Made by a program: the position numbers and the translations under genes
Part shown: piece after piece, positions 8,673 to 18,500 of the stretch
How positions within the stretch are numbered: the stretch's first letter is position 1
Layout of the letters: the number at the start of each line of letters is the position of its first letter
Source: Phycisphaeraceae bacterium
Lineage (GTDB): Bacteria > Planctomycetota > Phycisphaerae > Phycisphaerales > UBA1924
NCBI GenBank assembly: GCA_023898685.1
Contig: CP060234.1
Location: forward strand, 248,001 to 312,000
Length of the DNA stretch: 64,000 bases
Reading direction: 5' to 3'
The notes under the pieces: model-generated
Told to the model about the DNA's origin: nothing
The model's database searches: none
Seen by the model: only the letters and a program-made list of their open reading frames with translations

Positions 8673-9724
8673 AGACAGGCCACATCGTGACGTTTGGCGA
8701 GATGATGCTGAGGCTCAGCCCCCCTGGGTTTGAGCGGTTCCGGCAAACATCGAGCTTCAGCGCGACCTTCGGCGGGGGCGAGGCGAACGTCGCGGTGTCG
8801 CTGGCGAACTACGGGCACGACGCGCGGTTCGTGAGCAAGTTCCCGACGCATGAGATCGGGCAGATGGCGGTCGACGCGCTGCGGGCGAAGGGCGTGGGCG
8901 TGCAGTACTGCGTGCGGGGCGGCGACCGCGTGGGGATCTACTTCTGCGAGACGGGCGCGAGCCAGCGGGGCGGGAAGGTCGTGTACGACCGGGCCGGGGC
9001 GGCGGTAACGACGCTCACGGCGGACGAGCTGGCGGGGGCGGTCGGTGGTGATCTCGGAGCGATCTTCGAAGGGGCGGCGTGGTTCCACTGGACGGGGATC
9101 ACCCCGGCACTGGGCCCGACCTGCCGCGAGACGCTTGGGGCGCTGGCAAAGGCGGCGAAGGCGAAGGGGTGCGCGGTCTCGGCCGACCTGAACTACCGCA
9201 AGAAGCTGTGGACGGTGGACGAGGCGCGGGCGGTGATGCGACCCCTGATGGAGCACGTCGACGTGTGCATCGCGAACGAGGAGGACGCGGACAAGTGCCT
9301 GGGGATGAAGGCGGCGCACTCGGACGTCGAGGGTGGCGAGCTGGACGAGGCGGCGTACGCGGACCTGGCCTGCAAGCTCCGAGACGAGTTCGGGTTCAGG
9401 ACCGTCGCGATCTCGCTGCGCGAGTCGTTCAGCGCGAGCCGGAACGGGTGGTCGGCGATGATCTGCGACACGGGCGAATGTGAGACCCCCTACCGCTCGC
9501 GGGTGTACGACGTGCAGCTCGTCGATCGCGTGGGCGGGGGAGACTCGTTCGCGGCGGGGCTGATTCACGGGCTGCTGACCAAGGGCTCTTCGAAGGACGC
9601 GCTCGAATTCGGCGTCGCGGCGTCGGCGCTCAAGCAAACGATCCCGGGGGACCTCAACCTGGTGTCGGCGGAGGAGGTCGAGAAGCTCGCGGCGGGCGGG
9701 GGGAGCGGGCGCGTCGAGCGGTGA
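8669..9724 (+). CDS. kdgK: 2-keto-3-deoxygluconate kinase, PfkB family
   Basis: This 351-residue sugar kinase should phosphorylate 2-keto-3-deoxygluconate to give the substrate of the aldolase encoded just upstream. The N-terminal GEMMLRLSPP and FGGGEANVAVSLA (PfkB signature 1) and the C-terminal DRVGGGDSFAAGLIHG (signature 2, with the catalytic Asp) are clear. Start 8669 overlaps the eda stop by four bases and gives the usual N-terminus. Another ketohexose specificity is possible, but the pairing with eda strongly favours KDG. Confidence 0.9.
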   Translation: MKTGHIVTFGEMMLRLSPPGFERFRQTSSFSATFGGGEANVAVSLANYGHDARFVSKFPTHEIGQMAVDALRAKGVGVQYCVRGGDRVGIYFCETGASQRGGKVVYDRAGAAVTTLTADELAGAVGGDLGAIFEGAAWFHWTGITPALGPTCRETLGALAKAAKAKGCAVSADLNYRKKLWTVDEARAVMRPLMEHVDVCIANEEDADKCLGMKAAHSDVEGGELDEAAYADLACKLRDEFGFRTVAISLRESFSASRNGWSAMICDTGECETPYRSRVYDVQLVDRVGGGDSFAAGLIHGLLTKGSSKDALEFGVAASALKQTIPGDLNLVSAEEVEKLAAGGGSGRVER

Positions 9725-9739
9725 GGGGGAGCGGGTTTT

Positions 9740-9800
9740 GACGCGAAGGGCACCAAGGGAAGAGACTGAACGCGGAGGCGCGGTGAGCGCGGAGAGGGAT
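9740..9800. repeat. Interspersed repeat, family E, copy 1
   Basis: About 60 bp rich in GAAGG and GCGGAGG units, containing GAGACTGAACGCGGAGGCGC. A close second copy lies at 19438-19499 in the same orientation. Each copy lies shortly after the 3' end of a plus-strand carbohydrate gene. Confidence 0.7.
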
Positions 9801-9840
9801 TCACTGAAAGAGCCCTGAGCGAGGGCGCACTGTCGACGAA

Positions 9841-9898
9841 CCCCCTCCGACCTCGCTTCGCTCGGCCACCTCCCCCGTCGGTGACGGGGGGAGGAGAC
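9841..9898. repeat. Interspersed palindromic repeat, family D, partial copy
   Basis: This intergenic stretch (CCCCCTCCGACCT, then GGCCACCTCCCC, then GACGGGGGGAGGAGA) matches the right half of the palindromic element at 26895-27040 inside apbE. Here it lies between the convergent kdgK and korB genes. Confidence 0.75.
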
Positions 9899-9917
9899 GG
9901 CAGATGCGACGAATGGT

Positions 9918-10961
9918 CTACCGCTTCGCGGGGCCGACCGTCCAGGTGTTCTCGCCTCGGATGAGTGATTCGAGGGTCTGGCCTTCGTAGCGGCGTTTGG
10001 CCTCTTCGACCTGGTCGCCGTAGAGCTTGTCGTAGGACGGGTCGGTCGGGTCGGCGTAGAGGACGCCCATGGGCTCGGGAAACTCGGGGTGGGCGAGCTC
10101 GGTGAGCATATGGGCCATCATGAGGTTGGTCTCGTCATGGATGAGCAGCTCGTCCTCGGTGACGCCCCCGCCGAGCTGGACGACCTCGATGTTCTCGCCC
10201 TTGCGGCGGAGGCCCTTGTCGTTGTCCTTGCCGAAGACCATGGGCTCGCCGTGGCGGAGAAGCACCGTGTTCTCGGGCTTGGTGTCCTTCTGCGAGGCGT
10301 AGAAGAACGAGCCGTGGTTGAAGATGTTGCAGTCCTGGTAGACCTCAACGAGCGAGCATCCCCGGAATTCCAGGGCGCGGGTGTACACCTCGTCGAAGAG
10401 CTTGAGATCGACGTCGAGCGTCCGGGCGATGAACCGGCAGCCCGCGCCCAGGGCGAGCGAGAGCGGGTTGATGGGGAAGTCGAGCGAGCCCAGGGGCGTC
10501 GACTTGGTCTTCTTGCCCACCTCGCTCGTCGGAGAGTACTGGCCCTTGGTCAGCCCGTAGATGCGGTTGTTGAGCAGCAGGACCGTGATGTCGATGTTCC
10601 GCCGGATGGCGTGCATCGTGTGATTGCCGCCGATGGAGAGCAGGTCGCCGTCACCCGAGACGATGCACACCTGGAGCTTGGGGTTGGCGAGCTTGACGCC
10701 CGTCGCGACCGCGGGTGAGCGGCCGTGGATAGTGTGCATGCCGTAGGTGTTCATGTAGTAGGGGAAGCGGGCGGCGCAGCCGATGCCGGAGATGAAGACG
10801 AAGTCCTCGCGGCGGCGGCCCAGGGCGGAGGCGGCCTTCTGGACGCCCTTGAGCACGGCGTAGTCGCCGCAGCCCGGGCACCAGCGGACCTCCTGGTCGG
10901 ACGCGAAGTCCTTGGGCTTGTAGGTCGGGAGCGGCACGTCGTTGGTCTGGGTCGTGGTCAT
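9918..10961 (-). CDS. korB: 2-oxoacid:ferredoxin oxidoreductase, beta subunit
   Basis: This 347-residue subunit binds thiamine diphosphate and one [4Fe-4S] cluster and partners the gamma-alpha fusion encoded 13 bp upstream. WCPGCGDY and GIGCAARFPYY carry the cluster cysteines, and GDGDLLSIGGNH through LLLNN is the TPP motif. The complex oxidatively decarboxylates a 2-oxoacid (most likely 2-oxoglutarate, less likely pyruvate) with CoA and reduces ferredoxin. It is translated from the korA-korB message with its own GGGAG site. Confidence 0.93.
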   Translation of the reverse strand: MTTTQTNDVPLPTYKPKDFASDQEVRWCPGCGDYAVLKGVQKAASALGRRREDFVFISGIGCAARFPYYMNTYGMHTIHGRSPAVATGVKLANPKLQVCIVSGDGDLLSIGGNHTMHAIRRNIDITVLLLNNRIYGLTKGQYSPTSEVGKKTKSTPLGSLDFPINPLSLALGAGCRFIARTLDVDLKLFDEVYTRALEFRGCSLVEVYQDCNIFNHGSFFYASQKDTKPENTVLLRHGEPMVFGKDNDKGLRRKGENIEVVQLGGGVTEDELLIHDETNLMMAHMLTELAHPEFPEPMGVLYADPTDPSYDKLYGDQVEEAKRRYEGQTLESLIRGENTWTVGPAKR

Positions 10962-10974
10962 TCCTGTCGCTCCC

Positions 10975-12855
10975 TCAGTCGTTGATCAGTTCGAGCACGG
11001 CCTCGACGAGCTCGTCGACGCGGAACGCCCGGCCCCGGATGTGGTTGACGCCCTTGGCGTCGATGAGGAACTTGGCGCGGATCAGCATGCACAACTGCCC
11101 CGTGTTGTTCTCGGGGATGATGACGCGCTTGTAGCATTTGAGCAGGTCGCCCAGGTCGGGCGGCAGGGGCGAGAGGTGGCGGATGTGGGCGCTCGACACG
11201 TCGTGGCCCTTGGCCCGCAGCTTGTCGGTCGCGGTCGCGATCGCACCGAACGTGCTGCCCCAGCCCAGCAGGAGAACGTCGCCCGAGGGTGAGCCGCGGA
11301 CTGGCGTGGGCGGGATGTCGGCCGCGGCCCTCGCGACCTTGTCGGCCCGGGCCTTGACCATCAGCTCGTGGTTCATCGGGTCATAGGAGACGTTTCCGGT
11401 GACGTCCTGCTTCTCGAGGCTGCCGATGCGGTGCTCGAGCCCGGGCGTGCCGGGCAGGGCCCAGGGGCGAGCGAGGGTCTCGAGGTCGCGTTTGTAGCCG
11501 TGGAAGCCATCTCCGTTGTCGGGCGGGGCGGCGAAGGTCACCTCGATCGGCGGGATCGCGTCCAGATCGGGCAGCTTCCAGGGCTCGGCGCCGTTGGCGA
11601 TGTAGCCATCGGAGAGCAAGATCACCGGGCACATGTGGCGGATGGCCAGGCGGGCCGCCTCGATGGTCGAGTCGAAGCAGTCGGCGGGGCCCTTGGGCGC
11701 GATGACGATGCACGGCGACTCACCCGAACGCCCGTACAGCGCCTGAAAGAGGTCGCCCTGCTCGGTCTTCGTCGGCATGCCTGTGGAGGGTCCGGCGCGC
11801 TGCACGTTGACCAAAACGAGCGGCAGCTCGTAGATCGTCGCGAGGCCCAGCGCCTCGGACTTGAGGGCGACGCCCGGCCCGGAGGTGCCGGTGACACCCA
11901 GCTCGCCCGCAAAGGAGGCGCCGATGGCGGCGCAGATCGCGGCGATCTCGTCCTCGGCCTGGAAGGTCTTGACGCCCAGGTGCTTGAGCTTGCTCAGGCC
12001 GTGGAGGATCTCGGAGGCGGGGGTGATGGGGTAGCCCGCGTAAAGCACGTCGATCCCGGCCTTACGGGCGACGGTAGCGAGGCCCAGCTCGATGGCCTGG
12101 TTGCCGCTGATCTGCCGGTAGACGCCCGGCGCGAGTGTCGCGGGGGGAACGCGGTAGCGGGCGGGGAAGAGCTCGGCGTTCTCGCCGAAGTAGTAGCCCG
12201 CCTTGAGCACCTTGACGTTGGCCTCGGCGACGTCCGGCCGTTTCTTGAGCGCGCCATAGTACTCGTTGATGTGCTCGATCGTCGCGTCGATGCTGCGCTC
12301 GAACAGCCAGTAGGCGACGCCCAGCGCGAACATGTTGCGGCAGCGGTCGATCTCCTTGATCGACATGCTGGAGCCCTCGAGCGCCTCGCGGGTGAGCCGG
12401 CTCATGGGGACGGCGAAGACCTGGTAGGACGTGTTGATCTGCTCGTCGTTGAGGGGGCTGTAGCCCTCGGGATAGCCGCACTTCTTGAGGTTCACGTCGT
12501 TGAACTCGTCGGCGTTGGCGACGACGATGCCGCCCGCCGCGACGTCGGCGAGATTGACCTTGAGCCCGGCCGGGTTCATCGCGATCAGGGCGTTGACCAC
12601 GTCGCCCGGGGTGTGGATGTCGGTGGAAGAGAACTGGAGCTGGAAGCCCGAGACGCCGAAGGTCGTGCCGCGTGGGGCGCGGATCTCGGCGGGAAAATCC
12701 GGGAAGGTGGCGATGTCGTTGCCCAGGATGGCGCTGGTGGCGGCGAACTGGCCCCCGGCGAGCTGCATCCCGTCGCCCGAATCGCCGCTGAAGCGGATGA
12801 CGACGGATTCGAGGCTCTCGGGGTCACGGGTCGGGGCCAGCGGTGGCGTGCTCAT
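10975..12855 (-). CDS. korA: 2-oxoacid:ferredoxin oxidoreductase, fused gamma-alpha subunit
   Basis: This 626-residue subunit has an N-terminal gamma domain (SGDSGDGMQLAGGQFA, about 20-200) fused to the alpha pyrimidine-binding and transketolase-like domains (GNQAIELGLATVARKAG, then GPSTGMPTKTEQGDL). This layout is that of aerobic-type KorA enzymes supporting an alternative TCA cycle. Start 12855 is chosen because a GGAG site sits 6-7 bases upstream and the protein then begins MSTPPLAP. It shares a 295-bp divergent control region with the NuoEF-like gene. Confidence 0.93.
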   Translation of the reverse strand: MSTPPLAPTRDPESLESVVIRFSGDSGDGMQLAGGQFAATSAILGNDIATFPDFPAEIRAPRGTTFGVSGFQLQFSSTDIHTPGDVVNALIAMNPAGLKVNLADVAAGGIVVANADEFNDVNLKKCGYPEGYSPLNDEQINTSYQVFAVPMSRLTREALEGSSMSIKEIDRCRNMFALGVAYWLFERSIDATIEHINEYYGALKKRPDVAEANVKVLKAGYYFGENAELFPARYRVPPATLAPGVYRQISGNQAIELGLATVARKAGIDVLYAGYPITPASEILHGLSKLKHLGVKTFQAEDEIAAICAAIGASFAGELGVTGTSGPGVALKSEALGLATIYELPLVLVNVQRAGPSTGMPTKTEQGDLFQALYGRSGESPCIVIAPKGPADCFDSTIEAARLAIRHMCPVILLSDGYIANGAEPWKLPDLDAIPPIEVTFAAPPDNGDGFHGYKRDLETLARPWALPGTPGLEHRIGSLEKQDVTGNVSYDPMNHELMVKARADKVARAAADIPPTPVRGSPSGDVLLLGWGSTFGAIATATDKLRAKGHDVSSAHIRHLSPLPPDLGDLLKCYKRVIIPENNTGQLCMLIRAKFLIDAKGVNHIRGRAFRVDELVEAVLELIND

Positions 12856-12948
12856 GAAAAACTCCGCGGTCTGAAAGGGCCAATCCGGGATCATACGGCC
12901 CACGACGGCAGATTCCGCCCTGATTCGCGCGATCGGCGACCGGGGTGT

Positions 12949-12976
12949 TTGATCCGCGGTGGCGGCGGATTACAAT
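12949..12976 (+). promoter_or_regulatory. Sigma70-like promoter of the NuoEF-like gene
   Basis: TTGATC (12949-12954) and TACAAT (12971-12976) are separated by 16 bases. Transcription would start near 12983, leaving a leader of about 168 bases before the start codon at 13151. This is the best two-box promoter I can see in the window. Confidence 0.5.
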
Positions 12977-12984
12977 CAACAAAG

Positions 12985-13085
12985 TCCTGTTTGCGGCAAG
13001 AAGCCGCAGAAGGGCCCGTCCGATGCGAGGCGGGGTGCGTCAGCCAAGGCGAGACCCCGGGGGAGAGTGCCCGATCCGGGCAACC
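12985..13085 (+). other. Structured leader segment upstream of the NuoEF-like gene
   Basis: Within the predicted leader, TGCGGC/GCCGCA form one hairpin near 12990-13007, GGGGT/ACCCC can pair around a 17-base loop near 13034-13060, and GCCCG/CGGGC form another around ATC near 13069-13083. It matches no riboswitch class I recognise. At this GC content some of the pairing could be fortuitous. Confidence 0.35.
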
Positions 13086-13150
13086 CGTTCTTCGCTGGCA
13101 CGATGCGGCCCGACCGGGGCTCCATCCGCAACTACCAGAAGGGGGCAGCC

Positions 13151-14938
13151 ATGAGCGGTGCAACATGCACGCGCGTGCAATCAATCTGCTCGGACTTCGA
13201 AAACGACCCCGATCGACTGCTCGACGTCCTCCACGCGATCCAGCGGGCGTTCGGTGCCGTGGCGACGGATGAGATCCGCGAGGTGGCGGCGTCGCTGCGC
13301 CTGCCGACCGAGCGGGTCGACCAGACGGTGACCCATTTCTCGGCGTTCACGCGTTCGCCGAGGGGGCGGCTGCGGATCCGGGTGGCCGACGACCCGGTCG
13401 CCCGGATGCTCGGGAGCGGGGCGATCGGGGATCGCGTGGCGGACGAATTGGTCGGGATGGGCACAACACACGCCTCGCTCGAACGGGTGTCCTGCCTGGG
13501 CACGGCCGACCTGGGCCCGGTGCTGTGGATCAACGACACGATCGTGCCGGTGGCGACTCACGAAGAGGCCGGACGAGCGGTACGGAACCTCGCCCGCGGG
13601 AGTGACGTGGCCGGCGCGGCGAAGCGAGAGCGGGTGCCGAGCCGGGTCCGGATGGCGGGGCGGATCGTGCTGGGGCCCACGGACGAGGCGACCGCGGTGC
13701 GCCGGGCGTTGTCGATGTCGCCCGCGGAGGTGATCCGATCGGTCAAGACCGCCCGTCTGCGGGGGCGGGGGCTCGACAGCCTGCCCAGCGGCATCAAGTG
13801 GAGCTTCGCGCGATCGGCGACGATCGAGCGGGCCGAGCACGACTGGGGCGAGCAGATGGCCTCCAGCCGAGACTACGCCCGCGAGTTCGACCGGTTCACG
13901 ACGGGTGAGAAGCGGTACGTGATCTGCAACGCCTGCGACTGCGAGCCCGGGCTGAGCGTGGCCGGTGTGCTGATGGGCGAACACCCGCGGCGGGTGTTCG
14001 CGGGGATGGCGATCACGGCGTACGCGATCGGCGCCGAGCAGGGGATCGTGTACCTCGCCGAGGAGTTGGCCGGTCTGAAGCCCGATCTCGAGCGCGAACT
14101 CGCCAACCTCCGCTTAGCGGGGCTGATAGGTGACGACATCGCGGGGCGTCGCGGGTTCGGGTTTGACATCCGGATCGTGCTCGGATCAGGGCCCTATGCG
14201 CTGGGCGAGGAGACCGCGGTGATCAATGCCTGCGAGGGAAGGCCCTCGGTGCCGCGACCCCGCCCGCCGTTCCCGACGCAGGCGGGCTACCGGGGCTGGC
14301 CCACGATCGTGCACGGACCCGAGTTGCTCTGCTGTGTGGCGAAGATCATGGAACTGGGGCCGGCCACGTTCGCGGAACTGGGCACGCCCGAGAGCACCGG
14401 GACCAAGGTGCTGTGCCTTTCGGGTGACTGCCGGGCGCCGGGGCTGTTCGAGGTGCCGTTCGGCGTGACGCTCGACGAGGTGCTCGGGATGGCGGGGGCG
14501 GAGGACGCCGAGACGGTGTTCGTCAGCGGGCCCAGCCCGGCTCTATTCAATCGCTCGAGAACGTCGCGGCGGACCGCCTATGAGGATGTGGCGTGCAGCG
14601 GGGCGATCGTCGCGGCGGGGGCGCGGCGTGATCCGGTGCGGCTGCTCGCGGACTTCGGGCGTTTCTATCTGGACGCGACCGACCAGTTCAGGGACGAACA
14701 GGTGAAGGACCGGTCGATCGTCGCGGGCCTGCTCGGGAGGCTCGCTGAGGGGCAGGCTTCCCGGGGAGATCTCGGCGAACTGGTCGAGGCCGCGGGACGC
14801 ATCGCCGACGCGCCTGATAGCGGCTTCGGGCGCACGGCGGGGCGTTTCGTGCTTGCATCGATCGAGTCTCTGCGTCCGGGGATCGAGGACCGGCTCGCGA
14901 GGGCCGGATCGCCCCAGCCCCACGCGTCGCAGGCCTGA
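13151..14938 (+). CDS. NuoE-NuoF-like fusion lacking most Fe-S ligands
   Basis: This 595-residue protein fuses a NuoE-like N-terminal part (about 1-165) to a NuoF-like part (about 185-560). In the NuoE part only one of the four usual [2Fe-2S] cysteines remains (C115 in VSCLGTADLGP, where CLGxC is expected). In the NuoF part the FMN loop is altered (RGRGLDSLPSGIKW for GRGGxGFPTGxKW), NADEGEPGT has become NACDCEPGL (C262, C264), and the C-terminal ESCGxCxPC segment reads FYLDATDQFRDEQ. The fold-defining GEETAVINACEGRPSVP is kept. It faces korAB across a shared promoter region, so a redox or regulatory role with that enzyme is plausible. Start 13151 has a GGGGG stretch just upstream. Confidence 0.8.
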   Translation: MSGATCTRVQSICSDFENDPDRLLDVLHAIQRAFGAVATDEIREVAASLRLPTERVDQTVTHFSAFTRSPRGRLRIRVADDPVARMLGSGAIGDRVADELVGMGTTHASLERVSCLGTADLGPVLWINDTIVPVATHEEAGRAVRNLARGSDVAGAAKRERVPSRVRMAGRIVLGPTDEATAVRRALSMSPAEVIRSVKTARLRGRGLDSLPSGIKWSFARSATIERAEHDWGEQMASSRDYAREFDRFTTGEKRYVICNACDCEPGLSVAGVLMGEHPRRVFAGMAITAYAIGAEQGIVYLAEELAGLKPDLERELANLRLAGLIGDDIAGRRGFGFDIRIVLGSGPYALGEETAVINACEGRPSVPRPRPPFPTQAGYRGWPTIVHGPELLCCVAKIMELGPATFAELGTPESTGTKVLCLSGDCRAPGLFEVPFGVTLDEVLGMAGAEDAETVFVSGPSPALFNRSRTSRRTAYEDVACSGAIVAAGARRDPVRLLADFGRFYLDATDQFRDEQVKDRSIVAGLLGRLAEGQASRGDLGELVEAAGRIADAPDSGFGRTAGRFVLASIESLRPGIEDRLARAGSPQPHASQA

Positions 14939-14989
14939 TTGATGGACGGTCATGACGGGGCGGTTCCTTCGCCCCGATCGAGGTGAACC

Positions 14990-15373
14990 ATGAATCCACG
15001 CCAGCTCGTGCTGTACGTCGATGACGACCCGGATTGCCGCGACACGATCCGGGCGGTGCTCGAATCCAACGGCTTCTCGATGGTCGAGGCGCACACCGCC
15101 GAGGAGGGGCTGCGCGTTTTCGAACAGGCCCACCCCGGCGTCGTGGTGATCGATCTGATGATGGAGGAGGTGGATGCGGGGGTCGCGCTCGCCCGCGACA
15201 TCCGTGCCCGGAGCGAGACGCCGGTCTACATGCTCTCGAGCGTGGGCGACATGCTGCGGCTGAGCATCGACCGGGAGACGCTGGGGGTGGAGGGGATCCT
15301 CCAGAAGCCCGTGGCGGCGGACACGCTGATCCAGGTGCTGCGATCGCACGCGGCGAGGCCCGCGCACGCGTGA
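14990..15373 (+). CDS. Single-domain response regulator, CheY-like
   Basis: This 127-residue receiver domain has no output domain. YVDDDPDCR gives the acidic pocket, VVVIDLMMEE the phospho-acceptor Asp (near residue 53), and GILQKPV the conserved Lys. The usual Thr/Ser position falls in MLSSVGD. It starts 51 bp after the NuoEF-like gene and probably shares its transcript. The cognate kinase is not in the window, so the pathway is unknown. Confidence 0.85.
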   Translation: MNPRQLVLYVDDDPDCRDTIRAVLESNGFSMVEAHTAEEGLRVFEQAHPGVVVIDLMMEEVDAGVALARDIRARSETPVYMLSSVGDMLRLSIDRETLGVEGILQKPVAADTLIQVLRSHAARPAHA

Positions 15374-15532
15374 CGGGTGAACCGAACCGGGGGCCCCACG
15401 GGTCAGCGAGCGGCCCTTTCCGGGGTGAATCCCGCGAGCGGCGGTTTCCAACTGTATGATCGGGTCAACCGCTCAACTGCGGGCGATGGATGGCCGCGAC
15501 CGGCCCCGATGGTCGGCGCGGAAAGGAGCTTG

Positions 15533-18500
15533 ATGATGCCGGCGACCACGACGAAAACGCGTCGAACCTGGAGCCTCTGGCTCGCCTCTCTGGCCGCGAC
15601 CGCTCCGCTGGCGGCGGGGGCACTCGAAATGGTCCCGAGCGATCGGGCGGAAGTGCCCTACTGGGATGACCTGAGCGTCCTGAACATCGGCCGGCTGCCG
15701 GCGCGGGCCTTCGCGTTCCCGTTCGCGGGCGAATCGGAGGCGAGGGCGAACGCGGGGCCGGCGGAGTATCTGAACTCCTCGTTCATCAAGTCGCTGGATG
15801 GCGACTGGGACTTCAACTGGGCCAAGACGCCGGACCAGACACCCGACGGGTTCTGGGAGTCCGGCTTCAAGCCCGGGAGCGACTGGACCACGATCCCGGT
15901 CCCCTCGAACATGGAGATCCACGGGTGGGGCTACCCCAACTACACCAACATCCGCTACCACTTCAACCCGGCGGAACCGCCCAAGGTGCCGGTCGACCAG
16001 AACTGGGTCGGTTGCTATCGGCGTTCATTCGATATCCCCGCCGACTGGGACGGGCGGCAGCGGTTCATCCGCTTCGAGGGCGCGGGAAGCGCGATCGAGG
16101 TGTGGGTGAACGGGCAATACGTGGGTTATGCCCAGGACGGTCGGTCGTCGATCGAGTTCGACATCACGAAGGTGAGCCACGCCGGGACGAACACGGTCGC
16201 GACGAAGGTGTTCCGCCTGAGCGACGGGGCCTACCTCGAGTGCCAGGACTTCTGGAGGCTCAGCGGGATCTATCGCGACGTGCTGGTCTGGTCGGCGCCG
16301 CCGGCCCATATCCGCGACTTCGGCGTGCGCACGAACCTGGGTGACACGAGTTCGGAAGTCGAGCTGACCCTCGACATCGAGCAGACCCTGCCGGTGACCG
16401 GGCAATCGGCGATCGACCCGCTGAAGCTCTCGCTCAAGCTGTGGGACGACGACGGCAAGCTGGTGGCCGAGGGGGCGAACAACCGCGTGCCGATCGAGAT
16501 GGGCATCACGACGAACATCCACGAGTTCCTGACGGTCGAGTCGCCCAGGCTCTGGTCGGCGGAGATGCCCAACCTCTACACGCTGACGATGACGCTGATG
16601 ACGTCGGACGGGACGGTGCTCGAATCGATCCCGCAGCGGGTGGGGTTCCGCGAGATCTCCATCACCGACGGGGTGTTCAAGGTCAACGGCAAGCCCACGC
16701 TGATCCGGGGTGTGAACCGGCACGAGCACGACCCCATGCGGGGGCACGCGGTGACGCTGGAGGGCATGAAGCAAGACATCGAGCTGATGAAGCAGAACAA
16801 CTTCAACGCCGTGCGCACATGCCACTACCCCAACCACCCGGTGTGGTACCAGCTCTGCAACGAGAACGGGCTGTACGTGACCGACGAGGCGAACATCGAG
16901 AGCCACGGCATCGGGTATGACGAGGACAAGACGCTGGCGAACAAGCCCGAGTGGATCGACGCCCACGTGCAGCGGTTCCAGCGGATGGTGCTCCGCGACC
17001 GCAACAACCCGTGCATCACGGTCTGGTCGCTGGGCAACGAGATGGGTGACGGGGTCTGCACCACGGCCGAGTACCTGTGGGGCAAGGGCTTCGACCGGAC
17101 GAGACCCATCCAGTCGGAGCGGGCGAAGCGGGTGCACGGCAACACGGACATGGTCGTGCCGATGTACGCGAGCCCCCAGTGGCTCGAGCGCTACGCGACG
17201 GGCGACCGGATCGACAAGCCGCTGATCCTGTGCGAGTACTCGCACGCGATGGGCAACTCGAACGGCAACTTCGACTGGTACTGGGACCGGTTCAAGGAGT
17301 ACGACACACTGGGCGGCGGGCACATCTGGGACTGGGTCGACCAGGGGCTGCTCGCGAAGATCCCGCCGCAACTGAAGCTGAGGACCGCCGTGCCGAGCGA
17401 GTCATTCGTCTTTGACGGGCGCGCGTCGGACGAGGGCGCGACGGGCAAGGTCGACCTCGATCTCGAGAGCGTGCCCGACCTGACCGGACCCTGCACGCTC
17501 GAGGCGTGGGTGAAAACCGAACGCTCCGCGGGCGGGGGCACGGGCCGGACCGGGCACGCCCAGATCGTGGGCAAGGGCGACCACGAGATGGCGCTCAAGC
17601 TCAACGGCGAGCACTCGGAGTTCTACGTGTTCGCGGGGGGGACGTGGCACGCCGCCTCGGCGCCGTTCCCGGATGACTGGTACGGGACGTGGCACCATCT
17701 CGCGGGCCGGTTCGACGGCGATCGAGTCGACCTGTTCGTGGACGGCCAGAAGGTGGCGAATTCGAGCACGGGGGGAAATCACCCGACGAAGACGGCTCAC
17801 CCGCTCACGATCGGCTACAACAGCGAGATGCCGGGTCGGGACTTCGACGGCCTGATGCGCGAGGTGCGGATCTACGATCGGGCGCTCTCGGATGCCGAGA
17901 TCAAGAGCGACTCGGCCGAGCCCGATGGGCTGAGGCTCCGAGCCGTGCTCAATAGCAAGACGATCACCGAGGACCAGAGCGGGCCTGGCGGGACGGTGTA
18001 CGCCTACGGCGGATTCCTCGAGCCGCCCGGAACGTACAACGACGACAACTTCTGCATGAACGGCGTGGTCAACGCCGACCGGACCCCCAAACCAGCGATG
18101 GCGGCGATCAAGTACGACATGCAGCCGATCGCGGCGGAGCTGGTGAAGCTCGACGGCGGCAAGGCGGTGGTGAAGCTGACGAACTGGTACAACCACGCCC
18201 GGGCGGACCGGATGGTGGATGGCTCATGGTCGATGCAGCTGAACGGGAAGGGAATCGGGCACGGCGATTTCGCGATGCCGCCGCTCGAGCCTCGGGAGAG
18301 CGCCGAGGTGACGCTCGATCTCTCGTCGGTCGCGATGAGGAACGCGGAATCGGGGTCGAGCTATGACCTGAAGCTGAATTGGAAGGCGCGCGAGGCGACG
18401 GCCGTTGTGCCGGCGGGGCACGAGGTCGCGTGGGAGCAGTTCCACCTCGAGGACATGCCGGCGAAGGCGCGGGTGGCGGCGGGGCGGGTGGACGTGGCCG

